64,000 nucleotides of DNA from Marinobacter maroccanus (GCF_002933275.1 NZ_PSSX01000020.1:1-64000); one strand, 5' to 3'; positions 1 through 7,798 are shown, counted from the stretch's first letter. A program made the numbers and translations. The notes: generated from the sequence alone by a model not told the origin.

Positions 1-15
1 ATTAGCATTCATAGG

Positions 16-81
16 GACGGCGGTGGATTGGTTAATTTTGTTGTTTTGGCGAACTCAAAACTAACCGGTTTTACCGCCGTC
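16..81. repeat. Long imperfect inverted repeat upstream of the YeeE pair
   Basis: Nine bases GACGGCGGT (16-24) pair perfectly with 73-81, and after a small internal bulge GGTTAATTTTG (30-40) pairs at 10 of 11 positions with 56-66, leaving a 15-nt loop. A T5 run follows at 88-92. It could be the terminator of a gene lying left of the window or an operator for the sulfur genes that start at 186. The rest of 1-185 holds AT-rich DNA (110-160) where the promoter of the downstream genes probably lies, but I see no convincing -35/-10 pair. Confidence 0.5.
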
Positions 82-185
82 TCCTACTTTTTCACGCTAA
101 CCTGCGATGAACCTTTTTTTTGGTATTATTGCCCCAAGATATATGCTTATTCCAAATCAACCACGTCTAACGTTCGGAGTATCAG

Positions 186-623
186 ATGATTGAAATCGCG
201 TGGAGTAACTTCACCCCCTGGTCCGCACTGGTGGGTGGCATTCTGGTGGGCATTGCCGCAGCCAGCTTTCTGCTTTTGAATGGGCGGATTGCAGGGATCA
301 GCGGAATACTTGGCGGCCTTCTTTCACCGGCAAAGGGCGATATAGCCTGGCGGTTGGCGTTCCTCGCCGGGCTGATCGGCGCACCGGTCGTCTGGATACT
401 GGCCGCTGAACTTCCTCCCATTGAAATCGAGGCCGGGTACCCGGCGCTGATTATTGCCGGGCTTTTGGTGGGTGTCGGCACTCGATACGGTTCCGGCTGC
501 ACCAGTGGGCATGGGGTTTGCGGCCTCTCTCGGCTATCGCTTCGCTCCCTGGCAGCCACCCTGAGTTTCATGGGTGCCGGGTTTGTCACCGTGTATGTCA
601 TTCGTCATCTGCTGGGAGTCTGA
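186..623 (+). CDS. YeeE/YedE family sulfur transporter, first half-size subunit
   Basis: A 145-residue, mostly hydrophobic protein with about four membrane segments. The motif GSGCTSGHGVCGLSRLS (residues 102-118) is the cysteine hallmark of the YeeE/YedE (DUF395) family, whose characterised member TsuA moves thiosulfate across the inner membrane using conserved cysteines. Full-length YeeE proteins are about twice this size; here the two halves are separate genes. The stop codon lies 4 nt before the next start, so the two subunits are surely co-translated and probably form one channel. The cargo (thiosulfate, or another reduced sulfur species) is inference. Split YeeE pairs next to Blh-like genes are known from BigR-regulated sulfide-detoxification operons; no BigR gene is visible here. 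Confidence 0.85.
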   Translation: MIEIAWSNFTPWSALVGGILVGIAAASFLLLNGRIAGISGILGGLLSPAKGDIAWRLAFLAGLIGAPVVWILAAELPPIEIEAGYPALIIAGLLVGVGTRYGSGCTSGHGVCGLSRLSLRSLAATLSFMGAGFVTVYVIRHLLGV

Positions 624-627
624 TGCT

Positions 628-1053
628 ATGAAATTTTCTCTTGCTTCCCTGTTTGCCGGCCTGGTGTTTGGTCTGGGCCTCATCGTATCCGGTATGGCAA
701 ATCCCGAGAAGGTGCTTGGCTTTCTCGATATTGCTGGTCTCTGGGATCCGTCACTGGCCTTTGTGATGGGCGGCGCCATCATGGTTGGCGTGGTCGCGTT
801 TGCCGTAGCCCGCAAGCGCACCCTTTCCTTCCTCGGTTACCACATGAAAATGCCATCCAGCAGTCACATCGATAAACGGCTGATCCTGGGCGGTCTGATG
901 TTTGGTGTTGGCTGGGGCATTGCCGGTTTCTGCCCCGGACCGGGGCTGGTAGCGCTCGGTGCCGGTGAAATCAAGGCGGCGGTGTTTTTAGCAGCCATGG
1001 TCGCGGGCATGGGCATCTTCGAGGTGATTGAGCGCAGCCGAGCGAAAGCTTGA
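628..1053 (+). CDS. YeeE/YedE family sulfur transporter, second half-size subunit
   Basis: A 141-residue membrane protein that starts at the ATG 4 nt after the upstream stop; the frame is open further upstream but that part overlaps the first subunit. It opens with a hydrophobic segment carrying GLVFGLGLIVSGMANPEK, typical of the second YeeE repeat, and carries GIAGFCPGPGLVALGAG near residues 97-113, with a conserved cysteine at residue 102. Together with the preceding gene it rebuilds a complete YeeE-type transporter with one essential-looking cysteine motif per half. It is followed at about 100 nt by a Blh-like gene, supporting a role in reduced-sulfur handling. Confidence 0.85.
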   Translation: MKFSLASLFAGLVFGLGLIVSGMANPEKVLGFLDIAGLWDPSLAFVMGGAIMVGVVAFAVARKRTLSFLGYHMKMPSSSHIDKRLILGGLMFGVGWGIAGFCPGPGLVALGAGEIKAAVFLAAMVAGMGIFEVIERSRAKA

Positions 1054-1149
1054 GTAGTTTCTGTTAAATTCCCTGCCGCCACTCTGACACAGCGCGGAGG
1101 CTGTGCGATCATGGCGGCAGCTTCAATACCCGATTCGGAGAAGGCATTC

Positions 1150-1581
1150 ATGGATATCAGAAAGATCGATGACAACATTTCCGTAGCGCCCCAGATTTCA
1201 GTCGCAGATGTGGCGGAAGCCGCGAAGCTGGGCTTCAAGACCCTGGTGGCAAACCGCCCCGATCACGAAGAGCCCGGCCAGCCGGCTATGGCGGACATTG
1301 AAACAGCGGCCCGGGAACAGGGCCTTGAGTGGGTGTACATGCCAGTGGAGTCGGGCAATATCACTGATGACGACGTAAACCGCTTTGCACCAATGATCCG
1401 GGACGCCGAAAAACCCGTACTGGCATTCTGCCGCTCCGGAACCCGGTGTACCGTTCTCTGGGCACTGAGTGCGGCGCGAAACACGTCAGCCAATGAAATC
1501 TTTACCAAGGCACGCAACGCCGGTTACGACATTTCCGGCCTTGCTCCAAGGATGGCACAGCAAGCCGCAGAGAAAGGCTGA
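1150..1581 (+). CDS. TIGR01244/DUF442 sulfur transferase-phosphatase domain protein (Blh N-terminal-like)
   Basis: A 143-residue cytosolic protein of the TIGR01244 (DUF442) family. Its beta-alpha domain resembles dual-specificity phosphatases and rhodaneses. The active-site loop FCRSGTRC contains the catalytic cysteine C94 and an arginine. In Blh proteins of Xylella and Agrobacterium this domain is fused to an ETHE1-like persulfide dioxygenase; here it stands alone, so it may only shuttle persulfide sulfur. The ATG at 1150 is preferred over an upstream in-frame ATG at 1111 because GGAGAAGG lies at ribosome-binding distance and the protein then begins MDIRKIDD, as in homologues. It follows the two YeeE genes and precedes hemH by 37 nt. 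Confidence 0.82.
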   Translation: MDIRKIDDNISVAPQISVADVAEAAKLGFKTLVANRPDHEEPGQPAMADIETAAREQGLEWVYMPVESGNITDDDVNRFAPMIRDAEKPVLAFCRSGTRCTVLWALSAARNTSANEIFTKARNAGYDISGLAPRMAQQAAEKG

Positions 1582-1618
1582 TAAACCAACCGCCTAATCA
1601 ACGTTCAGGATCCACCGC

Positions 1619-2728
1619 ATGCAATACAAAGGTTCCGAGAATTTCAGCCACAACCAATCTGACCGATTGGGCGTGCTGGTCACCAACCTGGGTACCCCGG
1701 ACGCCCCGACCACGTCGGCACTCCGCCGCTACCTGGCTGAATTTCTCTCCGACCCGCGGGTGGTGGAGCTGCCAAGGCCTCTGTGGTGGCTGATCCTGCA
1801 CGGAGTAATCCTGCGAATTCGTCCCAAGCGGAGCGCAGAGGCCTATTCCAGCGTCTGGCAGCCCGAGGGTTCTCCCCTGCTGCTGCACACCGCAAAGCAG
1901 GCCGAGGGCATCCGTGAGGCGCTGAAACGCAAGTATGGCCCCAATGTGGTCGTCGGGTTTGCCATGCGTTATGGCAACCCGTCGATCGCCCGGGTTCTGG
2001 ACGAGATGCAGGAACAGGGCGTGCGGAAGCTGCTGGTTTTGCCGCTGTATCCGCAATACTCCGCCTCGACCTCTGCATCCACCTTCGATGCCATTGCCAA
2101 AGATTTCACCAAGCGACGCTGGCTGCCGGATTTCCGGTTTATTTCCCACTACCCGGATTACCCGCCTTACATTGAAGCCATGGCGCGCCATATCGAAGCG
2201 CATTGGGCGAACCACGGGCGCAACCAGAAGCTGGTGCTCTCCTACCACGGGGTGCCACTGAAGTACCTCACCAAAGGCGATCCATATCACTGTGAGTGCC
2301 ACAAAACCTCACGACTGCTGGCGGAACGGCTCGGTCTGAGCAAGGAAGACTACATGACCACTTTCCAGTCAAGATTTGGCAAGGAAGAGTGGCTCAAGCC
2401 GTACACCGATGAAACCCTGAAATCCCTGCCAGGCAAAGGCGTGAAATCTATTGATGTGTTCTGCCCCGGCTTCTCATCAGATTGCCTGGAAACCATTGAG
2501 GAAATCGACGAGGAGAACCGAGAGTACTTCATGGAGGCCGGTGGCGAAGGATTCAGCTATATAACCGCGCTGAACGCCACACCCGGTCATATCGAAGCCC
2601 TGGTGAAACTGATCGAAGAGAACCTGGAAGGCTGGCAGGTGCCGAAGAACGAACCTGAGGCTCTGGCTGCCAGGCAACAAAGAGCCGATGAGCAGAAAGA
2701 GATGATTTATCCGGGCCGGGATCTCTGA
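1619..2728 (+). CDS. hemH: Ferrochelatase (protoheme ferro-lyase)
   Basis: Inserts ferrous iron into protoporphyrin IX, the last step of protoheme synthesis. The 369-residue protein begins with the family motif GVLVTNLGTPDAP (about residues 18-30) and contains the signature LSYHGVPLKY with the metal-binding histidine H210, followed by the cysteine-containing stretch HCECHKTSRLL. The second metal-site region (CPGFSSDCLETIEEI) lies near residue 281. Length is normal for bacterial HemH. It lies close behind the Blh-like gene and may be co-transcribed with the sulfur genes. A hairpin with a T-run follows the stop codon. Confidence 0.96.
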   Translation: MQYKGSENFSHNQSDRLGVLVTNLGTPDAPTTSALRRYLAEFLSDPRVVELPRPLWWLILHGVILRIRPKRSAEAYSSVWQPEGSPLLLHTAKQAEGIREALKRKYGPNVVVGFAMRYGNPSIARVLDEMQEQGVRKLLVLPLYPQYSASTSASTFDAIAKDFTKRRWLPDFRFISHYPDYPPYIEAMARHIEAHWANHGRNQKLVLSYHGVPLKYLTKGDPYHCECHKTSRLLAERLGLSKEDYMTTFQSRFGKEEWLKPYTDETLKSLPGKGVKSIDVFCPGFSSDCLETIEEIDEENREYFMEAGGEGFSYITALNATPGHIEALVKLIEENLEGWQVPKNEPEALAARQQRADEQKEMIYPGRDL

Positions 2729-2745
2729 TCCGACACAGCCTCAGT

Positions 2746-2775
2746 ACCGGGGCGGCATCAGCTGCTCCGGTTTTC
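2746..2775 (+). terminator. Probable rho-independent terminator of hemH
   Basis: ACCGGGGC (2746-2753) pairs with GCTCCGGT (2764-2771) including one G-U pair, with a 10-nt loop and then TTTTC. It sits 18 nt after the hemH stop and just outside the end of the converging small gene. Confidence 0.55.
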
Positions 2776-2976
2776 TCACTTCTCCTTCGTATCTACGGAA
2801 AGATCCGGTACAGACTGGCAGAACGTGCACTCTTCCGTATCCACCGCTGCACCGCCGGCTTCCACGTAACGCACCTTATGACTCGCCTTGCCCCGATTTG
2901 CGGACACAGAAAACTTCCGATCGCGACGTTCGGCTGAACTGGAGTCAGGTGACTCAAGATGTTGAAAGTCGGTCAT
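2776..2976 (-). CDS. Small conserved-looking hypothetical protein
   Basis: A 66-residue, charged, non-membrane protein (begins MTDFQHLESPDSSSAERRDR) that I do not recognise. Evidence for being real: a good ribosome-binding site (GAGGG about 7 nt before the ATG), isolation between hemH and the tRNA gene with no competing frame, and convergent orientation sharing the hemH terminator region. A single CxxC (CTFC, near residue 51) and two further acidic/polar stretches suggest a possible metal- or redox-sensitive site, but one CxxC is not enough to call zinc binding. It could be a chance frame. Confidence 0.5.
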   Translation of the reverse strand: MTDFQHLESPDSSSAERRDRKFSVSANRGKASHKVRYVEAGGAAVDTEECTFCQSVPDLSVDTKEK

Positions 2977-3114
2977 AACAAGCCCTCGAAGAATCTACAC
3001 TCTAATGATGAGGGTTAACTGGCCCCAATCCAAGTAGGGATAACCACGGCGATTCGAGAACAGTTGACGCTTTGGGAGAGGAGGCACTTCAGAAGAAAAG
3101 ATAAGAGGAAAAAA

Positions 3115-3205
3115 TGGCGGTGGGCCAGGGATTCGAACCCCGGGAAGGCTACTAACCTTCGGCGGTTTTCAAGACCGCTGCATTCAGCCACTCTGCCAGC
3201 CCACC
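3115..3205 (-). tRNA. tRNA-Ser (anticodon TGA)
   Basis: Read on the minus strand, GGTGGGC pairs with GCCCACC before the discriminator G and an encoded CCA. The D-arm begins TGGCAGAGTGGCTGAATGC, the anticodon loop is CTTGAAA giving anticodon TGA (reads UCA and related Ser codons), a long variable arm (GAAGGTTAGTAGCCTTC) marks it as a class II tRNA, and GGTTCGAATCC is the T-loop. Length with CCA is 91 nt, usual for tRNA-Ser. Confidence 0.97.
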
Positions 3206-3242
3206 GGTTTTTCCATTCGCCGCCATTGCGACAGCGGTGTGC

Positions 3243-3270
3243 ATGATACCGGAATTGCCTGTGCTGTCAA
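3243..3270 (-). promoter_or_regulatory. Sigma-70 promoter of the tRNA-Ser gene
   Basis: On the minus strand a perfect -35 TTGACA (3265-3270), a 16-nt spacer and -10 TATCAT (3243-3248) lie about 38 nt before the mature tRNA 5' end. This is the best consensus promoter seen in the window. Confidence 0.75.
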
Positions 3271-3351
3271 CGCTCTGCATAAAACCCGCCGCATTTTTCA
3301 ACATTAACGGTTTTTAATGGAATCCGGGAGGCGGTTTCCTGTCGTAAATGA

Positions 3352-3379
3352 TTGAAAGTTGCGTATCTGACACTATTAT
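3352..3379 (+). promoter_or_regulatory. Probable sigma-70 promoter of the BI-1 family gene
   Basis: TTGAAA (3352-3357), a 16-nt spacer and TATTAT (3374-3379) lie about 37 nt before the start codon. Good match at both boxes. Confidence 0.6.
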
Positions 3380-3416
3380 GGGACACAGTATCCAGTCGTT
3401 ATAAACGGAGATGACA

Positions 3417-4115
3417 ATGGAAGACAGACGATTCGGCGTTCAGAACTCTCAGGGAGCCTATTCGACTCCCCAGACGGAGCGCGCGACTACAGGCATCAGC
3501 GATGATGCGATGAAGGTGTTGCGCAACACCTACATGCTGCTGGGCATGACCCTCGCCTTCTCGGCGCTGACAGCATTCCTGAACATGAACGGAACCCACC
3601 CGGGCTTCCTGATCACTATCGTGGGCTACATTGGCCTGCTGTTCGCAACCTATAAGCTGAAGAACAGCCCCTGGGGCATTCTGACCACGTTCGCCCTGAC
3701 CGGCTTCATGGGTTACACCCTGGGCCCGATCATCGGCGCGTTTGTGGCTGCCGGCGCGTCCTCGATTGTCGCCCAGGCGCTGACACTGACCGCTGTTGCG
3801 TTTGTCGGTCTGTCCGCCACAGCAATCATCACCAAAAAAGACTTCAGCTTCATGTCCAGCTTCCTGACCGCTGGTGCGTTTGTGCTGATCGGCGCCATGC
3901 TGCTGGCCTTCCTGATGGAGAGCTCGGTTCTGCATCTGGCAGTATCCGCTGGCTTCACCATTTTTGCGTCCATCATGATCCTGTTTGAGACCAGCCAGAT
4001 CATCAAGGGTGGTGAGCGCAACTACGTGATTGCCACCGTGGGTCTGTATGTATCCATCTACAACCTGTTCGTCAGCCTGCTGCACCTGCTGTCTGCGTTC
4101 AGTGGCGGAGATTGA
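3417..4115 (+). CDS. yccA: BAX inhibitor-1 (BI-1)/YccA family inner-membrane protein
   Basis: About 232 residues with a polar N-terminus (residues 1-35) followed by seven hydrophobic segments, the topology of BI-1/YccA proteins. E. coli YccA interacts with the FtsH protease and the family has been linked to calcium leak. The C-terminal stretch ILFETSQIIKGGERNYVIATV followed by YVSIYNLFVSLLHLL is the typical BI-1 ending. A second ATG two codons into the frame (3417) is chosen because GGAG at 3407-3410 directly abuts the first ATG (3411) but sits at proper distance from 3417. A strong terminator separates it from the tus genes. Confidence 0.88.
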   Translation: MEDRRFGVQNSQGAYSTPQTERATTGISDDAMKVLRNTYMLLGMTLAFSALTAFLNMNGTHPGFLITIVGYIGLLFATYKLKNSPWGILTTFALTGFMGYTLGPIIGAFVAAGASSIVAQALTLTAVAFVGLSATAIITKKDFSFMSSFLTAGAFVLIGAMLLAFLMESSVLHLAVSAGFTIFASIMILFETSQIIKGGERNYVIATVGLYVSIYNLFVSLLHLLSAFSGGD

Positions 4116-4138
4116 TACCAGGCTGAATTAGCCGCTTG

Positions 4139-4166
4139 AAAACCCCGGCAGTTGCCGGGGTTTTTG
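4139..4166 (+). terminator. Rho-independent terminator after the BI-1 family gene
   Basis: AAAACCCCGGC (4139-4149) and GCCGGGGTTTT (4154-4164) form an 11-bp stem with a 4-nt loop ending in T5. Very strong. A possible promoter for the tus operon (TTGCCG at 4152, TACACT at 4174, 16-nt spacer) overlaps its right half. Confidence 0.9.
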
Positions 4167-4218
4167 CTTTCGGTACACTGAAAGCCTGTACACGGCAGAT
4201 CAGGAACGAACAGGAACC

Positions 4219-4635
4219 ATGTCGGAAACCGCTTCTGAAACCTTCACTCTGGTAATCACCGGCGCGCCCTACTCGTCCCAGGCGCCCGAGACGGCGCTTG
4301 GTTTTGCACAGGCTGCCGTAAATGCCGGTCACCGCATTGACCGGGTTTTTCTCTACGGTGACGGAGTGCATCTTGCCTCCGCACTTTGCGCGCCACCGTC
4401 TGACGAAACCCACTGGCCAGAAGAGTGGTCCCGGTTCCTGGCCGATCACAGTATTTCCGGCGTTGCCTGCATTGCCTCGGCCCTGCGTCGCGGCCTGGTC
4501 GACGAAACCGAGCAGAAACGCTATGAGTTGCCGGCGGCCAACCTGCGTCACCCGTTTGAAATCGCCGGTCTCGGAGAATGGGTCGAAGGACGCATCAAAT
4601 CCACGCGCACGCTCTACTTCCACGCCGGAGACTGA
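4219..4635 (+). CDS. tusD: Sulfurtransferase complex subunit TusD (DsrE family)
   Basis: A 138-residue DsrE/F-like protein. TusD accepts persulfide sulfur from TusA and, in the TusBCD hexamer, passes it to TusE on the way to MnmA, which makes 2-thiouridine in the tRNA wobble position. The expected catalytic cysteine is C84 in SGVACIASALRRGL. The early motif ITGAPYSSQAPETALGFAQAA is typical for DsrE proteins. It is the first gene of a tight tusD-tusC-tusB-tusE cluster, with only 2 nt to tusC. Confidence 0.93.
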   Translation: MSETASETFTLVITGAPYSSQAPETALGFAQAAVNAGHRIDRVFLYGDGVHLASALCAPPSDETHWPEEWSRFLADHSISGVACIASALRRGLVDETEQKRYELPAANLRHPFEIAGLGEWVEGRIKSTRTLYFHAGD

Positions 4636-4637
4636 CC

Positions 4638-4988
4638 ATGAGTACTTTGATCATGATTGACCAGCCCCCCTACGGCGCGTGGACCGGCCGGGAAGCCCTG
4701 GACATGGCGTTTTCGCTGGCAGCGTTCGACCAGCCGGCATCATTGCTTTTCACCGGGGCCGGGGTTAACTGGCTGAGGCAATCTCAGGACGCCGGAGGGA
4801 TCGGACAGAAGACCGTGGAAAAGAATCTGTCTGCAGCGCCGATCTTCGGGATTGAAGCAATCCTGGCTGATAGGGCCTCCTGTAAAAGCTACGGCCTTGA
4901 AGAGAGCTCGCTGATTGACGGCGTGACTCTGGTGAATAATGATGCCGCTCTCCTCTCTGAATATGACCATACTGCGTTCGCAGGTTAG
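4638..4988 (+). CDS. tusC: Sulfurtransferase complex subunit TusC (DsrF family)
   Basis: About 116 residues, DsrF-like, the structural second subunit of TusBCD. It starts MSTLIMIDQPPYGAWTGREALDMAFSL..., matching the family N-terminus; this ATG lies 2 nt after the tusD stop and is preferred over longer in-frame extensions inside tusD. It contains one central cysteine (RASCKSYGL) but no DsrE-type catalytic motif, as expected. Followed after 5 nt by tusB. Confidence 0.92.
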   Translation: MSTLIMIDQPPYGAWTGREALDMAFSLAAFDQPASLLFTGAGVNWLRQSQDAGGIGQKTVEKNLSAAPIFGIEAILADRASCKSYGLEESSLIDGVTLVNNDAALLSEYDHTAFAG

Positions 4989-4993
4989 CCCCG

Positions 4994-5275
4994 ATGACTG
5001 ACATCCAGACATTGCACATATTGAATAAATCCCCGGAACATCCGCGGGCGAACCGATGCATGGAAATGATGGCGGCCGGAGATGGCCTTCTACTGACCGG
5101 CAGTGGCGTCCTTTTGCTGGCGACCGGGCAACTGCCGGACGCCAGCAAGGTATTTGCCCTCGCTCCAGACGTTGATGCACGTGGGCTCGGACATATTGCG
5201 GGCAATGCCATCTCCGTGGACTTCACGGAGATGGTTACTCTTACATTAGAGGCGCAAAAGGTAATCAGTTGGTAG
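4994..5275 (+). CDS. tusB: Sulfurtransferase complex subunit TusB (DsrH family)
   Basis: A 93-residue DsrH-like protein, third subunit of the TusBCD complex. The family features are the opening MTDIQTLHILNKSPEH, the DGLLLTGSGVLLL core (about residues 30-42) and the C-terminal tryptophan. It overlaps nothing and leads into tusE after 3 nt. Confidence 0.9.
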   Translation: MTDIQTLHILNKSPEHPRANRCMEMMAAGDGLLLTGSGVLLLATGQLPDASKVFALAPDVDARGLGHIAGNAISVDFTEMVTLTLEAQKVISW

Positions 5276-5278
5276 ACC

Positions 5279-5605
5279 ATGGTCAGTAACGTAATGCCAG
5301 AACGAAACAACGAAGGCTTTCTTGAAGACGCTCAGGAATGGACAGAAGGTGTCGCGGCGGCCATTGCGGCCGAGGATGAGGTGGATCTCAGTGAGAAACA
5401 CTGGGAAATCATAAGGTTCCTTCGTTCTTTTTATAAAGAACATGAAATGTCGCCACCCTCAAACCGCCTGTTCGTGAAGGCGGTTAAAGAGGCGCTGGGC
5501 GAAGAAAAGGGCAACAGCATTTATTTGATGCAGTTGTTTCCCGGCACACCTGCAAAAACCGCTTGCCGGATTGCCGGCCTGCCACGCCCCACAAATTGTC
5601 TTTAG
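5279..5605 (+). CDS. tusE: Sulfur carrier TusE/DsrC family protein
   Basis: 108 residues. TusE takes sulfur from TusBCD and hands it to MnmA for tRNA 2-thiouridylation. The flexible C-terminus CRIAGLPRPTNCL has both DsrC-type cysteines, C96 and the penultimate C107, separated by ten residues. The second is the sulfur-carrying one. The upstream core SEKHWEIIRFLRSFYKEH and SIYLMQLFPGTPAKTACR fit the family. There are no dsrAB sulfite reductase genes here, so a tRNA-modification role (TusE) is more likely than a dissimilatory DsrC role. The first ATG has a weak ribosome-binding site; ATG at 5294 is an alternative start. Confidence 0.92.
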   Translation: MVSNVMPERNNEGFLEDAQEWTEGVAAAIAAEDEVDLSEKHWEIIRFLRSFYKEHEMSPPSNRLFVKAVKEALGEEKGNSIYLMQLFPGTPAKTACRIAGLPRPTNCL

Positions 5606-5620
5606 TGCTTTGAGGCCATT

Positions 5621-6814
5621 TTAAAAGCCCGCGAGGAACAGAAACTGAAGCAGCCCGGCCAGAGCGCCGAAAAGACCTCCCACGAACATCAACTGTGCTT
5701 CTTCTTCCCGGAACGCCGGGCGAAGAATATCCTGGAATTCATCGGGTTTTAGCGCTTTCATCTGGCCCGACAGAACTTCTGCGACTACGGGTGCCCGCTC
5801 CCGGTTGAACGCCGGATCACTGAACACATCCCCGGTAGCCAAGACGGCCTTTTGGTTCATGACCCTTTGCAGCTCCGTATAACCCGTCATGCCCATGGTC
5901 ACCTGAGCTGTCAGCTTCATGATCACAGAGTTGTCCAGTAGGGGCCGCAAGTGTTTCTGGATGATCGCCCGGGTCCTGTCGCCATGGCTGCCGTTGATCA
6001 TGGCGTCGGCGACTTTCTCGACCGTGATCAGCTCTTCCGCCACCAGTCTTGCCCAGACATCGCTGATCTCCGGTTGCCTGCGCAGAAACAGCCCCTGGAT
6101 TTTCCAGAACAGAAACCGCCGGGGCCTGAGAGGCGCAAAGATCAGGTTGATCGCAATCCAGTTGGTTACAAGCCCGACCACAAAGCCCCCCAGTGGCAGC
6201 AGCCAGGGCTCCGGATAGCGAGTCCATAAAGGCACAAGAACCGCTCCCAGAATGCCGCCGATAATCGCGCCACGGTTGATCACCGATTGCAGTTCCACTG
6301 CACCGGCTTGCTGGAAGATCCGGTTCATCATATCCGGATGCTTCTCCAGTTCCCGGCTGAGCAGCGCCTTGAGATCCACCAGCTCATCCAGATCGTCGCC
6401 GAAGTCCTCAACCAGATCCTCGACCCTGGACGGCATCTGCTCCCGGGCCCACTGGTATATCCGGTTTCTCACAAACAAAGGCAGGTTGTCCCAGAGAACG
6501 GGCTGGATCTCATACATGACTTCATCAATGTACTCATCCATCCTTGGGGTAACCTGGGAAATAACCTGTTCAACGATGCGCTGGGGTTCGAGCTTCTGGT
6601 AGACGGCGTTCAGGTCGCCGAATTGCTGGAGGGTCCTGTCGATGCAGATGTGGGCCATTTTCTCTGCCTTGCGGGGGATAACCCCCTGCCAGCCCACCAG
6701 GCCCAGGCCGATGAACTGGACCGGATAGAAGGACATCTGGATGGCAAGCCAGTTGGTCAGCCAGCCAACCACGGCAGCCATGAGAGGCACGGACAGAAGC
6801 GCAACGTCGAACAA
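5621..6814 (-). CDS. DUF445 family membrane protein
   Basis: 397 residues. Two internally repeated membrane modules are visible: VGWLTNWLAIQMSFYP near residues 16-31 followed by IPRKAEKMA, and VGLVTNWIAINLIFAPLRP near 219-237 followed by FLRRQPEISDVWARL. A third hydrophobic segment ends the protein. The central part is helical and charged. Function of DUF445 is unknown; some members influence envelope or DNA-damage phenotypes. It converges on tusE with 15 nt between stops and no obvious terminator. Confidence 0.85.
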   Translation of the reverse strand: MFDVALLSVPLMAAVVGWLTNWLAIQMSFYPVQFIGLGLVGWQGVIPRKAEKMAHICIDRTLQQFGDLNAVYQKLEPQRIVEQVISQVTPRMDEYIDEVMYEIQPVLWDNLPLFVRNRIYQWAREQMPSRVEDLVEDFGDDLDELVDLKALLSRELEKHPDMMNRIFQQAGAVELQSVINRGAIIGGILGAVLVPLWTRYPEPWLLPLGGFVVGLVTNWIAINLIFAPLRPRRFLFWKIQGLFLRRQPEISDVWARLVAEELITVEKVADAMINGSHGDRTRAIIQKHLRPLLDNSVIMKLTAQVTMGMTGYTELQRVMNQKAVLATGDVFSDPAFNRERAPVVAEVLSGQMKALKPDEFQDILRPAFREEEAQLMFVGGLFGALAGLLQFLFLAGF

Positions 6815-6866
6815 GTGTGACCCCGGTGTGAGAATGTAATCCGGTTAAGCCGGTAATAGTGCCGTT

Positions 6867-6896
6867 ATCAGGCAAACAGGATAGTACCTGCCTGAT
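6867..6896. repeat. Inverted repeat in the DUF445-nfuA intergenic region
   Basis: ATCAGGCA (6867-6874) and TGCCTGAT (6889-6896) form an 8-bp stem; the loop contains a nested CAGG/CCTG. It lies upstream of the DUF445 gene, so it may be an operator or a weak terminator. The rest of 6815-7037 holds only the second hairpin reported below; an open frame across it looks like chance. Confidence 0.35.
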
Positions 6897-6991
6897 GTTT
6901 CTGTGTATGCGACGAATGATGAAGTAATTGAAATGTCACAACATTGGCCGTGTAGCCATGGTGACGACGGTATTGCGGCAGCGAGAAACAG

Positions 6992-7017
6992 GTATCGCGT
7001 CCAGAGGGACGCGATAC
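6992..7017 (-). terminator. Perfect 11-bp hairpin, probable nfuA terminator
   Basis: GTATCGCGTCC (6992-7002) and GGACGCGATAC (7007-7017) pair perfectly around AGAG, about 20 nt after the nfuA stop. On the minus strand it is followed by CTGTTTCTC, a poor T-run, so termination may be partly structural. Confidence 0.6.
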
Positions 7018-7037
7018 ACCTGGGAGAGATAGCCTTC

Positions 7038-7625
7038 TTACTGGTAGTAAGCGTTTTCAGTGTAGGAGTGGTCGGTCACATCACGTACGGCCGTTATTTC
7101 CGGTACGCGCTCCTTCAGAGTTGATTCAACGCCCTGCTTCAGGGTCAGACTTACCGCAGAGCAACCCTGACAACCGCCGCCGAAACGCAGCACCGCCACG
7201 GATTCGTCGACGATCTCTACAAGAGATACCTCGCCGCCATGGGCAGCCAGGTTCGGATTGATCTCGGAAGCCAGAATATAATTCACCCGATCCGGTAGAG
7301 GCGCATCGTCATCAATCTTGGGCACTTTTGCATTTGGTGCCTTGATGGTGAGCTGACCACCCATCTGGTCCTTGGAGTAATCCACGTACGCCTCTTCCAG
7401 AAAAGGCATGGAATTGTGATCCAGGTACAGGATGAATTTGTCCAGATCCACCTGCTCGTCCGTAGGCACTACCTCATTGGGCGGGCAGTAGGCCAGACAG
7501 GTCTCGGCATTCTTGGTGCCGGGCTGGGTAACGAAAATACGCACGCCCATGCCTTCCACGTCCTGTTTTTCGATAAGTTGTGCAAGATAATCCCGTGCGG
7601 GATCTGTCACAGTAACCTGAGCCAT
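7038..7625 (-). CDS. nfuA: Fe-S biogenesis protein NfuA
   Basis: 195 residues, the usual NfuA length. An N-terminal degenerate A-type domain (residues 1-95) is joined to a C-terminal Nfu domain whose CxxC ([13 protein letters not shown]152 and C155) binds a [4Fe-4S] cluster at the dimer interface and delivers it to client enzymes such as aconitase-type and radical SAM proteins. Several potential Fe-S clients are encoded nearby (CysI, LeuC). It is divergent from metH with 232 nt between starts. Confidence 0.95.
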   Translation of the reverse strand: MAQVTVTDPARDYLAQLIEKQDVEGMGVRIFVTQPGTKNAETCLAYCPPNEVVPTDEQVDLDKFILYLDHNSMPFLEEAYVDYSKDQMGGQLTIKAPNAKVPKIDDDAPLPDRVNYILASEINPNLAAHGGEVSLVEIVDESVAVLRFGGGCQGCSAVSLTLKQGVESTLKERVPEITAVRDVTDHSYTENAYYQ

Positions 7626-7798
7626 GTTTTCAACCCGTTTGAAAGTTTGAGTTCATTTTAAGGGAGTTCGCGGGAACATGAAAGACCAAGTAAAATAGTC
7701 GGGCTTTACGAAGGTAATGAATTTCCCGTATTGGCAGGTATTTGCGAAAGGCAATTGATAATCGTCATTCGTACTAAGACGGGCTCAGGCATTTTTGC

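Noticed and set aside
5279..5605. DsrC of a dissimilatory sulfur oxidation pathway
   Set aside because: No dsrAB or related genes nearby; the tusDCB context favours TusE and tRNA thiolation.
6903..7124. A 73-codon plus-strand frame between DUF445 and nfuA
   Set aside because: Runs into nfuA antisense, contains the nfuA terminator hairpin and has no ribosome-binding site.
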